A stretch of 64,000 bases of DNA from Seminavis robusta (lineage: Eukaryota > Bacillariophyta > Bacillariophyceae > Naviculales > Naviculaceae). The DNA is taken from NCBI GenBank assembly GCA_903772945.1, contig CAICTM010000122.1, forward strand, positions 47,599 through 111,598, written 5' to 3'. Of the stretch, positions 53,174 to 63,405 are shown piece after piece. Positions within the stretch are counted from its first letter, which is position 1. The number at the start of each line of letters is the position of its first letter. The notes under the pieces were generated by a model that made no database searches, was not told where the DNA came from, and saw nothing but the letters and a program-made list of their open reading frames with translations. Position numbers and translations under genes: made by a program.

Positions 53174-54181
53174 CTACGGTTTCAAAGGGGGCGATCTGAT
53201 AGAGGGATGTCCATTGCTCCCGCTTCGAGCACCGTGGAGAGCACCATTGAGAGCACAATGGTGGCACTCTGCAACTTCCGAGCCTTCCTGAAGAGGACGG
53301 CCGTCTTGAAAGATGACTACCTCATCTGCTGCTGCTTCCTCTGACTTGATCCTCGCGGTGGTCTCATCCTCACTTGCAATCTCCTCCAAGTCCGCCCCCT
53401 GAGTATCGTCTCGTCTGGACGTAGTGCTACCCTTCTCTGGTCGAAAGATCAAGGAGGCATACGAAATGATATGGTGCGCTTCCCACGACGTAAAGGCAAT
53501 GAACGCCAATGAGGCAACTCCCACAACAGGACGGATTTCTTCTGGGACTCGCTCCATGGCAATGAGACCATTCTCCACAATAAACAGAAACAGGCACGAG
53601 AGGAATGCTTGAAAGGCCCGTACTCGAACGTTGTACGTCTTACCCAAAAGATAGTCGTAAACGCGATCACGTTGCATCCCCAGGGCCGTCTTGCCGTAGA
53701 GAATGCACAACGAAAACATGATGGTGGCGTAAATGCCAGCAAAGATGGACATGGTGGACACCAACATTTGCGTGGTGTGCAGGATTTCCAGAAACGAGCC
53801 GGAAGCGACGGCATGATCTTCCCAGTTGTTGTTGTCCAGAGAAGCTCGGGACGATGTTGCCGCCAATATGCTGACGAGAACATAGTTCCCCAGAGAATCC
53901 AGGCGCAGCACTTCTCTATCTAGATCCCATTCGTCTTTGTGGTTCTTCTCCTTGGGCGAATGATGCATGGCATTGTACTCCCGGTCGGTGGTTTTTTCTA
54001 GCATGGCTCCCATTATTTTCGGTAGCATGGAAAGCGGACGTCCTGGTGTGTCGGCAGCTGTCGTGCCGGGGAACATGGTTGTTCGCCCAGCAGGTCTTTG
54101 AGGAGAAAAGGCAATCGCCGCAGGATAGTGGGAACATACCAGTCCTGAAAGGCCGAGAACGAAGCTTCTTTGAATCTTCAT
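53174..54181 (-). CDS. Plastid-targeted multi-span membrane protein, unknown
   Basis: 335 aa from ATG 54181. MKIQRSFVLGLSGLVCSHYPAAIAFSPQRPAGR is a signal peptide ending in an AIAFSP junction, then a basic transit segment: import into the secondary plastid. The mature protein has a soluble acidic part (KEKNHKDEWDLDREVLRLDSLGNYVL) and about four hydrophobic helices, including LVSTMSIFAGIYATIMFSLCILYGKTALG, FQAFLSCLFLFIVENGLIAM and VVGVASLAFIAFTSW. The Glu/Asp-rich C-terminal tail has no cysteines in the membrane part but several near the end (ECHHC). FSLCILYGKTALG recurs, to my recollection, in uncharacterised stramenopile plastid proteins. No enzymatic motif is visible. Confidence 0.7.
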   Translation of the reverse strand: MKIQRSFVLGLSGLVCSHYPAAIAFSPQRPAGRTTMFPGTTAADTPGRPLSMLPKIMGAMLEKTTDREYNAMHHSPKEKNHKDEWDLDREVLRLDSLGNYVLVSILAATSSRASLDNNNWEDHAVASGSFLEILHTTQMLVSTMSIFAGIYATIMFSLCILYGKTALGMQRDRVYDYLLGKTYNVRVRAFQAFLSCLFLFIVENGLIAMERVPEEIRPVVGVASLAFIAFTSWEAHHIISYASLIFRPEKGSTTSRRDDTQGADLEEIASEDETTARIKSEEAAADEVVIFQDGRPLQEGSEVAECHHCALNGALHGARSGSNGHPSIRSPPLKP

Positions 54182-54893
54182 TGTTGCTTGGATTAGATCT
54201 GTCTTTGATTTGAAAAAAGTGAGCCTATTTGGTGATGCTCCATCAAAGCTCTCGAGTCGAGTCTGAGATGTTATTACAAGTACCAATGAGGTGGCGGCGT
54301 GCCTCTCATCCGAACCAATACAGATCCGTGGCCACTGCTGGAACGGTTAGCATTATTGTGCTCGTGAACGCAACGCAACGCAACGACACCACTCGACTGC
54401 CACACAGCCACTCTGCGCTCACTCAAGGTACATTCATCGATAGCCAAGCTTTTGTTCCTATGGTGGCGAGCGTCGAGTCTTGGAAGCTTTCTACAGTGGT
54501 GCAGTCGCTAGTTTGCTGAGTGCAACGTGGCTGGCAGAGCATCAAAGGTGCCCGTCATGTATCAGCGGTGTCTTTTTGGCTACTGGCAAGCAAGTTGCCG
54601 AGGAAACAACTTGTTCAAGATAGCGAAGACACGCCCTGTGCGGTGGTACATCGTAGCTTCGGCCCACACAGGTGGGTGGAGTCCGGGATACTGCGGCCAC
54701 ACCAACCGACGGGGGCCAATTCCGTGTTGGTGTGTTCTGTAGCAGCTCTATCCAGCACGGATAGATTTGCTACTATGTGCCGAGTTTCAGATTGCTCTAG
54801 CTATCAATGATTACTTGGAAAAATGGAGGCATTGGATACGCAATTGTGCTTAGCAGACAAGCCTCATTCTAAACATGAAGCAACTCTAAAAAT
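54182..54893. other. Intergenic region, no supported gene
   Basis: Upstream of the plastid membrane protein gene and downstream of the cyclase gene; short frames only. Confidence 0.4.
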
Positions 54894-57641
54894 CTAGACC
54901 TCCATAACCTTGACATACAGTTCTGGCTTTTTCTTTGCATCTTCCCCTTCCTGTTCGGCACTGCTAGGTACACTACGATATGAAATAACGCTTTCAGCGA
55001 GGGTACCTGCAGACCTGGGAGTCACAAAGTAGCTGCAGGGCGAGGAACAGAGAATATTATCGTGAGGGATCCAAAGTTTGAAACTGTGCCAGAATAGAAG
55101 TCAACTCGCAACACTCTATACTCACGTTGTCATGACACCCTTGCCCTTGGCCGTGATCTTGTCTGGTCTCTCCGAAAGCCAGTCACCCTTATTTTGGGCA
55201 ATCAAAGAATCCGCAGTAGACTGGGAAACGTGAATTCTCCCCTTGACACCATTGCTTTCCATGCGGGAGGCAGTATTGACCGTATCTCCGAAGAGCTGGA
55301 AGCGAGCCTTTTGGCCTCGCAACACACCTGCGGTGACGGGCCCACTGTGCAAGCCAACTCGAAAGCCCAGGGTTGCCGTGTCTTCTCCAAGGCTGTCAGA
55401 CAGTTCGGCTGTGACTTCACTCATTCGGTTCATACAGTCTCGAGCAAATCGACACAAGATCACAGCATGATCGTCTTGCTGTTTGGGGCATCCCGTGATA
55501 GCCACATAACAGTCTCCGATTGTTTCAACTGAAATGAAAGGACAGAAGAACAGGATTAGGTCGCCCAAGGTTTCAACATTGCGTAGTCTTCGGATCAAAT
55601 TCGTACCTTTGAACACTCGCCGGCGGTCCGCAATCTTGTCAAATTCCCCATAGAGTGTCTCCAGCAATTGAAACACTTCGGTGGGCTGTCGTTTGGCACT
55701 CCAAGCTGTGGTGGTGTGGATAGGGGGGGCAAACAGCCAGAGATGTGAGGTATGATGGCCTATAGATTCCATATCAATCATTCCAAACCAAAATTGCGCA
55801 TACCCGTAAAGCCTGCAATATCCGCAAAAAACACGGTACATTCCGGATGAAGCTTGGCGATTTGATTCGTGTCTTTGGCCAACGTCGACGATCGCAGTCC
55901 TGCCTGGGGTAGTTCTCCACTCTTAAAGTTTCGCTGTTGCTCTTCCTTTTGAAACTTGGCCTTGTTTTCTTCGTAGAGCTTTTGGGCCACTTCCTGTGGG
56001 AACAGGCTGGAAACAATGGCACCAGACGCCAAGGCACGGTTCATGACTTTTTTTTGGCGTCGTTCCACCAGGAAATCGTAAAAGACAAACACGAGCGACG
56101 TAAAGACAAAGATGCATGCGGCAACAATGGTCAGATAGAGCGGTGTGTTGGTGCGGTGATTGTCTTCCATGTCCTGTGAGGGATAGATTTTGATGGTATT
56201 GGGACAGAAGTCTGTAGATAATGGGACTCCTGTATAGGAGGAGCCACGGTCAAACAAGGTTGGATCAGTCAGAGCCTGGAGTACCACCGATCGGACCATG
56301 TGATCGTATTTGGGATCGTGGTGATCCCCCGTGCCAAGGTAGGTGGTTTGGGCACCATCAATGCGATACGTGAAAGGGACGGCTAATTTTTCGATGACAC
56401 GGGGTTGAGCCAACACATTCGTCACTCCAGCAAACAAACAACTAACACAAAATTTTCAACGTACCAGCACCACAGGATTGTTCGACAACCACAATAATCC
56501 CATTGGAGTTTTCGGGTAAAATATTCCGAATCCATGATTTGAATTGAATATTGAGTCCAAAGTACCCCACAAAGTCTTGAGGACTGGCATGACTGCTGTC
56601 ATCGAGATAGACGGTATCGACGGCATCAAATATGGGCATCACAATGCTGCAAACGGGTTCGGTTGGATCCTCTTCTTTGGGAAGCAATGTCCGATAAAAG
56701 GCAATCAATCCAAGGTATTGTTGCTTTTCTTCGGGATTGGATAGATTTAAATTGACATTTTGGAATTGTCCAGTGGCTGCCTTGCGTTGTGTCATCATCA
56801 TTTTCATGAGCTGCGGCACGAGCATGGAGGCTCGTGCCAAATCAAAATTGTAGGGACATCCGTTTCCACGTCCAGCCCCTGTCACAACGGGATATTCCAA
56901 CGCCTTAGGAAGATAATAGCCCAGATCAGGACGTGGCATGTCGACCGGTTGTCCTCCCCAAGTGTAAATGTCGAGACAGGTCCTGTTGTTGTACCCTTTG
57001 TAGATCAACCCGTCGTAATCGGGATCCTTCTCGGCGATGGCCAACCCCTCCTCAATCCATGTCTTGTAGGTCTCATTGACAAATGTTGTCCATTCGGGGA
57101 CTTGTTCCTGCTCCACCTTAGGCGCAAAATACAGGTTAAAGCCTTTGGAGTTGCGCAGCATCTTGGTAGCTTGCAGACCAAACGAAGGCAGAGAGACAAA
57201 GGGAAAGGCCGTCGTTCGGTTGGGCAGTCTCTTGGGGAGTGTCCGAGCATATGCCACCAGATTGACCAGGAGAGCATCTGCCGGCCCCAATGTGTTTTCC
57301 AATGTCTTGCCCGTTTCTTCCATCACCTTAGCAGCATCCGAGTCAAACTGATCTTCAAAGGCAGTCTTTTCACTATTATCCAAATACATGTATACCGATG
57401 CTGAAACACCCACAGCGGCACCCAGCAGCACCAAGAGCACCACCATGCGAAGGCAAAAGACTGCCTTGTCCTCCTGCTTTCCAATCACTTCTTGTACTTG
57501 CTTGTTGGGATCCACCTTGCTCACATCTGCATGAGTGCTCTCATCCAGAAACTCAGAACCATCCTCGGCACTAGGAGATCCTTGGGTGCTGTCCATTGGA
57601 GTGGTAGTGCCTGCCAAAGAGGGCATGGTTGTAGTCGTCAT
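54894..57641 (-). CDS. Receptor-type class III nucleotide (probably guanylate) cyclase, five exons
   Basis: Exons 57641-56465, 56382-55804, 55705-55607, 55528-55126 and 55032-54894 join in phase to 798 aa; introns are 82, 98, 78 and 93 bp, all GT-AG. Residues 62-87 are a first membrane helix, followed by a roughly 385-residue exocytoplasmic sensor region (CHASE-like position, no named domain) and a second helix at about 474-497. The cyclase domain (about 570-755) has FFADIAGFTAW with metal-binding Asp580, VETIGDCYVA with Glu620 and Asp624, and LFGDTVNTASRMES with Asn703 and Arg707. Glu620, where adenylate cyclases usually have Lys, favours GTP as substrate; Gln696 replaces the Cys/Asp second specificity position, so this stays open. 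The product would be cGMP made in response to an extracellular signal. Confidence 0.9.
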
Positions 57642-58727
57642 GGTTCCACTAAAACTGTATTGATCGAAGCGAAAAAGAGAGAGAGAGAGAGAGCTCACAG
57701 CCAACAGATGAACAACGACGCAATATTGTGTGGTCTGCGTGGCAGCGTGTGCAGTGTTTTGTGGTTCCAGGTTCCAGGCTTTGGCCGGTTTTCCAAAACG
57801 ACTGTAGAAAATTGAAGTTGCAGAAGCACTACACGTCCGCACATCTATGTACACCACACACGAAGTCTGCTGCTCTACGAGTACAGAGCTTGACAGTCAG
57901 AGCTCAGTCAGCAGACACAATACAGTACTGGTAAAGAGCAATGTTGCTCTAAGAATCAACTCACAAACTGGGACATCCATGCAGTCATTGAACATTGAAC
58001 ATTCGCGTCTTTGGGAAGACGGGTCATCTTCAATGAAGCTTTCCAAGTCCAAATAACAAAGCTGAGAACTCTTCTGACGTGGTGGCAACAACCGAACCGG
58101 TGACAAGTAATAAGTATTAATTAATAGTGGTGCGAACCCTGTATGAAGACTGTCTTCTGGAGTACCAGGCATTCGACTCTCGACTCGGAGTACTGGAACA
58201 CTTATCACTCACACTTAAGATTACATGTTGCAACATGTAAGTGAGTTTAAGATACCATGTACCATACGGTACGGTCTCTTTTCAAGTTTGCAGAACCTAC
58301 TCCCGAAGAAGAAGGGGAAAAACTGACTAGCTAGCTATAGCTAGCGCTAGCTAGCTAGTCTAAAGTCATTGAACCATGCATGCAAAGTTGCGATGGGATA
58401 ATCCCTAGATTTGAACAACTTGGTAATCCTGGACGCAGAAACGGGGCAGTTCGAGAGCAGCCAATGCTATGTGGCTAATTAGTAGTGATATATGTTGTAG
58501 TTTTGTACCAATACTTTATACGAAACTGCTTATGATGATCGCCAGGAGGTTAGGTACTAGTAGTTCCATTCTCGCTACCTCGCCACATTCTTGTCGTTTT
58601 TTGGATAAGCCATTCCCGCAACACATTAATTCTTATCCAAGGCACCACGCACTGCAGTACTGACTGGCGAGCTTTGCAGGTGATAACGGTATCCGTCCTG
58701 CGCTAAACGTAACGGAACGAGCAAGAT
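57642..58727. other. Intergenic region, no supported gene
   Basis: A GA run (57670-57692) lies just upstream of the cyclase start. A near-palindromic CTAGCTAG cluster is at 58327-58358. No motif-bearing frame. Confidence 0.4.
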
Positions 58728-59525
58728 CTACCCAAACTTGTCTACCCGACGTTTCCAAATCTGTTGTTCCGCAGGAGACAAGAACACCAGCTCATCGTCG
58801 GATAATCTCCCGTCTCGGTTGGTATCTGCCTTTTTGACGTTCAGAAAGAACTCCTCCACGGCCTTGACGTCCTTTTCCGGAATCAATGCAAACCAAGAAG
58901 CCAAGGCAGATTGCGATGACTTTGCAAGGTCCACTACCGTAGCCTCGTCGCTGCCACCAATGGCGAGCACTGACTTGAGATTCTCTAAGCTCTTCATGGT
59001 TTGTTCCAGCGCGTCGTATCGAGATTGTTTGTCCAAAACTACATAGTTGGGTAGTTCTGCCTTGTCGTATTGAATATCGTTCATGTATTGGAGTCCCACA
59101 CCAAAGTAGAAATTCTTCTCATTGACAATAAAACCACCAAAGAACTTTTCCAAGCGCTTTTGAATATACGGCCAATTCTTGGGGTCTTGTACGCCAGCGA
59201 CGACCGCATCCAGCGACAGCTTGAACTCGTACATGGGCTCCAACCCGTCAATGCCTGGCCAAGTTTCGACTCGAGCTGCCTGTGTCGCTCCACCCAGGAC
59301 TGCAGTAGCGGCAGCAGCATGGGATGGGCGCGAACACGTCGTCGTCAACCCGATGCTGGCAACAAGGGGAGCAATGAGGGCGGATCTACGGGAAATGACA
59401 TGGTCTTCGTGAACCTGCAGTGCTGTCTTGGATGCTCGTGATGTAGTAGTAGACGCCTGAAAGGCAAAGATAGTTGTGTGAAAAAGGCTCACAAGCAACA
59501 ATAGGAGGATGCCTTTGGTCGTCAT
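58728..59525 (-). CDS. Thylakoid-lumen protein with four-helix-like region and EF-hand
   Basis: 265 aa from ATG 59525. The presequence has three parts: a signal peptide (GILLLLLVSLFHTTIFA) with an FAFQ plastid junction, a transit segment, then SRRSALIAPLVASIGL ending in SHA (residues 46-70), a twin-arginine thylakoid signal. The mature protein is helical (YEFKLSLDAVVAGVQDPKNWPYIQKRLEKFF, KNFYFGVGLQYMNDIQYDK, RYDALEQTMKSLENLKSVL), reminiscent of PsbQ/Psb31-like extrinsic bundles, although I cannot prove homology. A single canonical EF-hand loop, DTNRDGRLSDDE (residues 234-245), sits near the C-terminus with all oxygen ligands, so calcium binding in the lumen is likely. A photosystem-associated role is inference. 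Confidence 0.75.
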   Translation of the reverse strand: MTTKGILLLLLVSLFHTTIFAFQASTTTSRASKTALQVHEDHVISRRSALIAPLVASIGLTTTCSRPSHAAAATAVLGGATQAARVETWPGIDGLEPMYEFKLSLDAVVAGVQDPKNWPYIQKRLEKFFGGFIVNEKNFYFGVGLQYMNDIQYDKAELPNYVVLDKQSRYDALEQTMKSLENLKSVLAIGGSDEATVVDLAKSSQSALASWFALIPEKDVKAVEEFFLNVKKADTNRDGRLSDDELVFLSPAEQQIWKRRVDKFG

Positions 59526-60112
59526 GGTCGCCGTCACTTGACACCAGCTACCGGATGAGGAGAAACAAATGCCAACGGATGAACAACATCGGAGTGTTAG
59601 AAGCTTGGCGTTTGACATCTGCTGACGCTTGACAAAAAAAAGATCCAAAAGATCTTTCATTTAAGCCCGCGTGAGCTGTAGACAGCTCAGATCACGTCGG
59701 TCAGCTACCGGTACCGTACCGGTAGCCAGCAACCACTATCTTTGGAGCAAAGCCAAAGGCATACAGTTGCACAATTAATCTTTCTAGAGCTAGGACATAC
59801 TGAGACATAGCATTTACTTCGTACTGGAAGGCAGTCTGACCTTTCTGGTGGCCATCATGATTGGAACAAGACGACATAGAGCGTCTACCCAGTACTAGCT
59901 AGCTGTACTTACTCCCGAACAGGCATCGCCACAACCGTTTTTCTAGCTAGATTTGGTGCCTCGATGGTCTTCTGATCTGGCACAACATTATTCGATAATG
60001 ACGCGAGTTTTGATAAAGAATACCTTACTTTTAAAAGGCAGAGCTACCTTACTTTGCTTGCTGTATCCATGAACACATAAATAAAAGCTTTGATAGCGTC
60101 CACCATTGATAA
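59526..60112. other. Intergenic region with a dispersed repeat copy
   Basis: About 59637-59700 (AGATCCAAAAGATCTTTCATTTAAGCC then GCGTGAGCTGTAGACAGCTC) is a diverged copy of about 61950-62010, and the GAGCTGTAGACAGCTC part is itself palindromic. TACCGGTACCGTACCGGTA lies at 59706-59724. Confidence 0.6.
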
Positions 60113-61513
60113 TTACCACAACAAAGAATAAGAACTCACAGCAATCGCGATAGCCGTGAAGATGGGCGTGATGGGACAGTTCATGGAGAAAGCACCTGAG
60201 GTACTAGTACTAGTACTGGTACCACTGTCCCCATCGTTGTCGGTACCACTGTCCCCATCGTTGTCGTGATCTTGGTCGCCGCCGTCGTGATCATGGTCGT
60301 CGTCTCCTGTAGCTGTGGCGTTGGCCAACGGAATGCGTAGGAGTTTTTTGTTGGCCGTGAGCCACAAATAGCCGCCACCAACGACGTTGTTGGCATTCAA
60401 ATCGTCAATGCGCAAAAAGCCCAAAAGCTCATACGGCGCCGTGCCATTGAACATGTAGACGCCACCGGGGCCCGATCCAAAGAGCACGTTGTGGTCGGGC
60501 GAATACGTAATACCGTCAGTGAGTGCTGGAAAACCGCTGTTGGCGCCTTGAATGCGATACGTACTTTCCAAGCGACTTGAAGCTGGCATGTTGAATGTGG
60601 TACCGTCATTCGTCTTGTCTGCTTGTGCAAAGAGTTCGAATCGAGGATCTTCAAAATTTGAAATGGGACAAATCATGTCGCCATTGGGTAGCACTGCCAC
60701 ACCATTGGTCCCCTCCCATGGATCGGTCGGACTGCCATAATCCAAGACACGAACAGGTTCGACTGGCGAGTTGGCGGCACCAGGATCGCCTGTAATGGTA
60801 TAGACACCAACAGCGTCTTGTGTCAAGTTGGCAAAGGCATCGGCAATTGCTTGGTCCCCGGAACTCCTCATTTGAAGTCCAAACGGCGGATCCGTAAAGT
60901 AAAGCGTGTCGCCATCCAAGACGAGATCGTTGGGGGAATTGAAGCCTTTGCCCATGTACATGTCGGCCAACACGACAACCTTGGCTGGATCAATCGAGGC
61001 TGTCGCTTCGTCCACGTCGTTGAGGTTAATGCGCACCAGGCGATGCTTGCCATGCTGACAGATGAGCAAGTCACCGCCGTCGGCTGCATCGCCCTTCCAT
61101 CCCCATTCCAATCCATTCGATCCAGCCTCGACATAGTTGTCAATGTTGGCAGGTGTATCACCTGGACCAATGAGACCCGAGCACTCAATGAACTTGCTCA
61201 AGCCATCGTCGTCAATGTCGACAGTATTGTCGTACTTCCAAATCATGCCACAAGTCACATTGCTTTCATCCTCCCACGTGACGTCGCTAAACAAGAGGAA
61301 TTGACCAGATTCGCTCCACACTGGACCTTCCAACCATCCAAACTCTGGATGCTCCGCCATCACTTCGATGGGACCAGAAAAGAGGCTGGCAGCCTTTCCC
61401 AGTTCTTCGTCACCTTGAACCATACTACGTGATAAAGCCGAGCAGACGATCAGCAGTAGGAGCGAAAACGACGCATGCGGACGGCCGCAACAAGAATGAT
61501 TGATGAGCTTCAT
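60113..61513 (-). CDS. Secreted SMP-30/gluconolactonase-like beta-propeller, anchor-like tail
   Basis: 466 aa from ATG 61513, chosen for the signal peptide (SFSLLLLIVCSALSRS). The six-bladed-propeller family signatures are in order: FGWLEGPVW...FLLFSD (Glu62, metal ligand), NGLEWGWKG, LLICQHGKHRLVRI, FNSPNDLVLDGDTLYFTDPPFG (Asn195, ligand), GVAVLPNGDMICPISN and LTDGITYSPDHNVLF (Asp, ligand). The calcium/zinc site is therefore conserved and a lactonase-type sugar-lactone hydrolase is likely; the exact substrate is not predictable. A His/Asp repeat (DHDHDGGDQDHDNDGDSGTD) and a Ser/Thr run precede a hydrophobic end (ITPIFTAIAIAVSSYSLLW), the layout of a GPI signal. The periplasmic/cell-surface location is inferred. 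Confidence 0.87.
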   Translation of the reverse strand: MKLINHSCCGRPHASFSLLLLIVCSALSRSMVQGDEELGKAASLFSGPIEVMAEHPEFGWLEGPVWSESGQFLLFSDVTWEDESNVTCGMIWKYDNTVDIDDDGLSKFIECSGLIGPGDTPANIDNYVEAGSNGLEWGWKGDAADGGDLLICQHGKHRLVRINLNDVDEATASIDPAKVVVLADMYMGKGFNSPNDLVLDGDTLYFTDPPFGLQMRSSGDQAIADAFANLTQDAVGVYTITGDPGAANSPVEPVRVLDYGSPTDPWEGTNGVAVLPNGDMICPISNFEDPRFELFAQADKTNDGTTFNMPASSRLESTYRIQGANSGFPALTDGITYSPDHNVLFGSGPGGVYMFNGTAPYELLGFLRIDDLNANNVVGGGYLWLTANKKLLRIPLANATATGDDDHDHDGGDQDHDNDGDSGTDNDGDSGTSTSTSTSGAFSMNCPITPIFTAIAIAVSSYSLLW

Positions 61514-62955
61514 GATGGATCTGTTCGGAGCTATTTTATGAAGAAAGTCTTTGACTTGTTTGATACCACAAGCAGGAGAAGCATGCATGCAGCAAACCAA
61601 ACCATGCGCAAAGTGCACGGAACTTGCCAGCGCTTCTTTCGGCTCAGGATTTTTTGCCAAGAATCGAATCGCGTGAAACCCCCGCGAGAACAGTTTTCCA
61701 GCCAAAGAAACTTACCGTACCGTATGCTTTTGTGTGATCATTAAACCGGAGCACACAATCCAAATACCTTAGAATCAATCCCTCAATTAACGCTTCCTTT
61801 AAACAATCCAGTAAAAAACAAAACAATCGGACGGTCCAGGTTTTAAGAAAAACCAAGCCTCATTGTCCACCTTCAAGGGAGATTTATTGATCTAACGTCA
61901 CCAGCCTACTAAAGGAGAAACAAATAAATAACAGCGTTTGAAATACAAAGATCCAAAGATCTTTTGTCTTTAAAAGCCAACGCGAGCTGTAGAAAGCTCG
62001 AATCCAACTAGTTATAAGCCAAGGAGCACGGACAGCACTGTACCGGCACACCGGCACCAGTACCGGAGAGAACTCTCTTGGAAAAAAGGCAAAAGCATAG
62101 CGCAAATAATTCCTCTAGCTAGCTAGCACCCACCGAGAAATAGCATTAGAAATCTTGATGAAAAGTATTCCATGCTTATCTGCTGGACGATTAGATTCTT
62201 TCCCAATTTGAACAGGAGGTAGGAAATGATTTCAACGGTCCTTAGTTTGCTAGGCAGCTTGACGGAAGCTCACAGCCTCAGTCTTCTAAAGCCACTGGTA
62301 AGTTACAACATTAGATCAGATGCGTCTGTGTGGGTTAACCGTCCTTGCCGGTTCGGCAGAGCTTGCCAAACATGGGATCCCAATCCCAGGCAGATGCTCC
62401 AGAGAACTTGGACACAGAACGATCAAAAGCTACTGTAGATAATCCTCATCCGCAGCCACCAAGCCGCCGGTGTAGGTAGAGCTGCTCTAGCTAGCCAGCC
62501 AGCTGCCACTTTTACCACAGCTCGCAGCTCGCAGCTCGCAGCTCGCAGCACTCTAGCTAGCATCGCAGCTCGCATCCCACATCCCACACCGATCGCCGCA
62601 AAAATAGTCTACATCGTACAGTAATTTGCTTCGAACTTCCGGAACTTTCAATCCTTCTTCCTACTTCAGCTAAGGCTTTCCTCGTCGATTATTTATGAGA
62701 AAAGAACACCTTACAGACTCAAAAAATTACAGGTTTTAAGAAAAACACTGCCCTTCATTGTCCGCCCTCAAGAGGAGATTTATTGATCTAGCATTCTGGT
62801 CACAGCAGGCTTTTCTTCTTGTTGATTGGGAATCCGATCTCCGGCACCGCCAAACGGCACTTGCATCTCGCATCGGTGTGTCACCAGGATGCATATTATT
62901 TTCACAGGTTGCCGATTGCCTGCCATCAGTCATCACAATCATCATCACCAGTACC
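61514..62955. other. Intergenic region with direct and dispersed repeats
   Basis: A block at about 61838-61905 (CAGGTTTTAAGAAAAAC, CATTGTCC, CTTCAAG, GGAGATTTATTGATCTA) recurs directly at about 62729-62800, 0.89 kb downstream, near the 62956 gene. GCTCGCA words repeat at 62520-62575 (CAGCTCG x5). The region contains no supported gene. Confidence 0.65.
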
Positions 62956-63405
62956 ATGGCACCACCACCAGCCTCCGAAGAAGACCCGCCGCAGGTGGAC
63001 GCCCCCGAGATTGTTGCAATCGGCAAGCTGGAAGAAGCATCCTGCAATGATGTGGAGGCGCAGGCAGAAATGCATGAAGTCGTCGAGCCAACCAAGACCT
63101 CGGAATCTTCATTTGACACGATGAAAGACTTTTCGTTAGAGTCCCTCCCGAACAACTTGAACAATTGCAGCTTGACGACAAAGAAAAATGGTGTTGTCGT
63201 AATTGGAAATCTAGATGACAGCATCTGGAGTCGCATGGCGCAGGCATCCGTCGAAGGACGGAATCAAGACAAGTGTGGTCGATGCTTCACCAGAACCGAT
63301 TCGACCATGGTGATTGCCACCTGTCTGGGAGTGATGGGCCTAATAGGTGCGATTGTCTTTCTGGCTCTGACGGGTCGACTGGAAGCGTCCAACCCGGACG
63401 AGTAA
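62956..63405 (+). CDS. Small tail-anchored membrane protein, unknown
   Basis: 149 aa from ATG 62956; the upstream frame starts at TTG and lacks coding features. The N-terminal two-thirds are acidic and polar (EEDPPQVDAPEIVAIGKLEE, VEAQAEMHEVVEP), with a small Cys pair (KCGRCFTRT) just before a single hydrophobic helix MVIATCLGVMGLIGAIVFLAL and a short tail GRLEASNPDE. This is a type II/tail-anchored layout with the bulk in the cytosol. No family is recognised. CGRC could be palmitoylated or bind metal. The 5' flank lies in a direct repeat of the intergenic DNA. Confidence 0.6.
   Translation: MAPPPASEEDPPQVDAPEIVAIGKLEEASCNDVEAQAEMHEVVEPTKTSESSFDTMKDFSLESLPNNLNNCSLTTKKNGVVVIGNLDDSIWSRMAQASVEGRNQDKCGRCFTRTDSTMVIATCLGVMGLIGAIVFLALTGRLEASNPDE

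Noticed and set aside
56425-56464. 40-bp intron as the first intron of the cyclase gene
   Set aside because: The alternative acceptor at 56383 gives an 82-bp intron, keeps phase and yields SCGAAVPFTYRIDG, a better domain junction.
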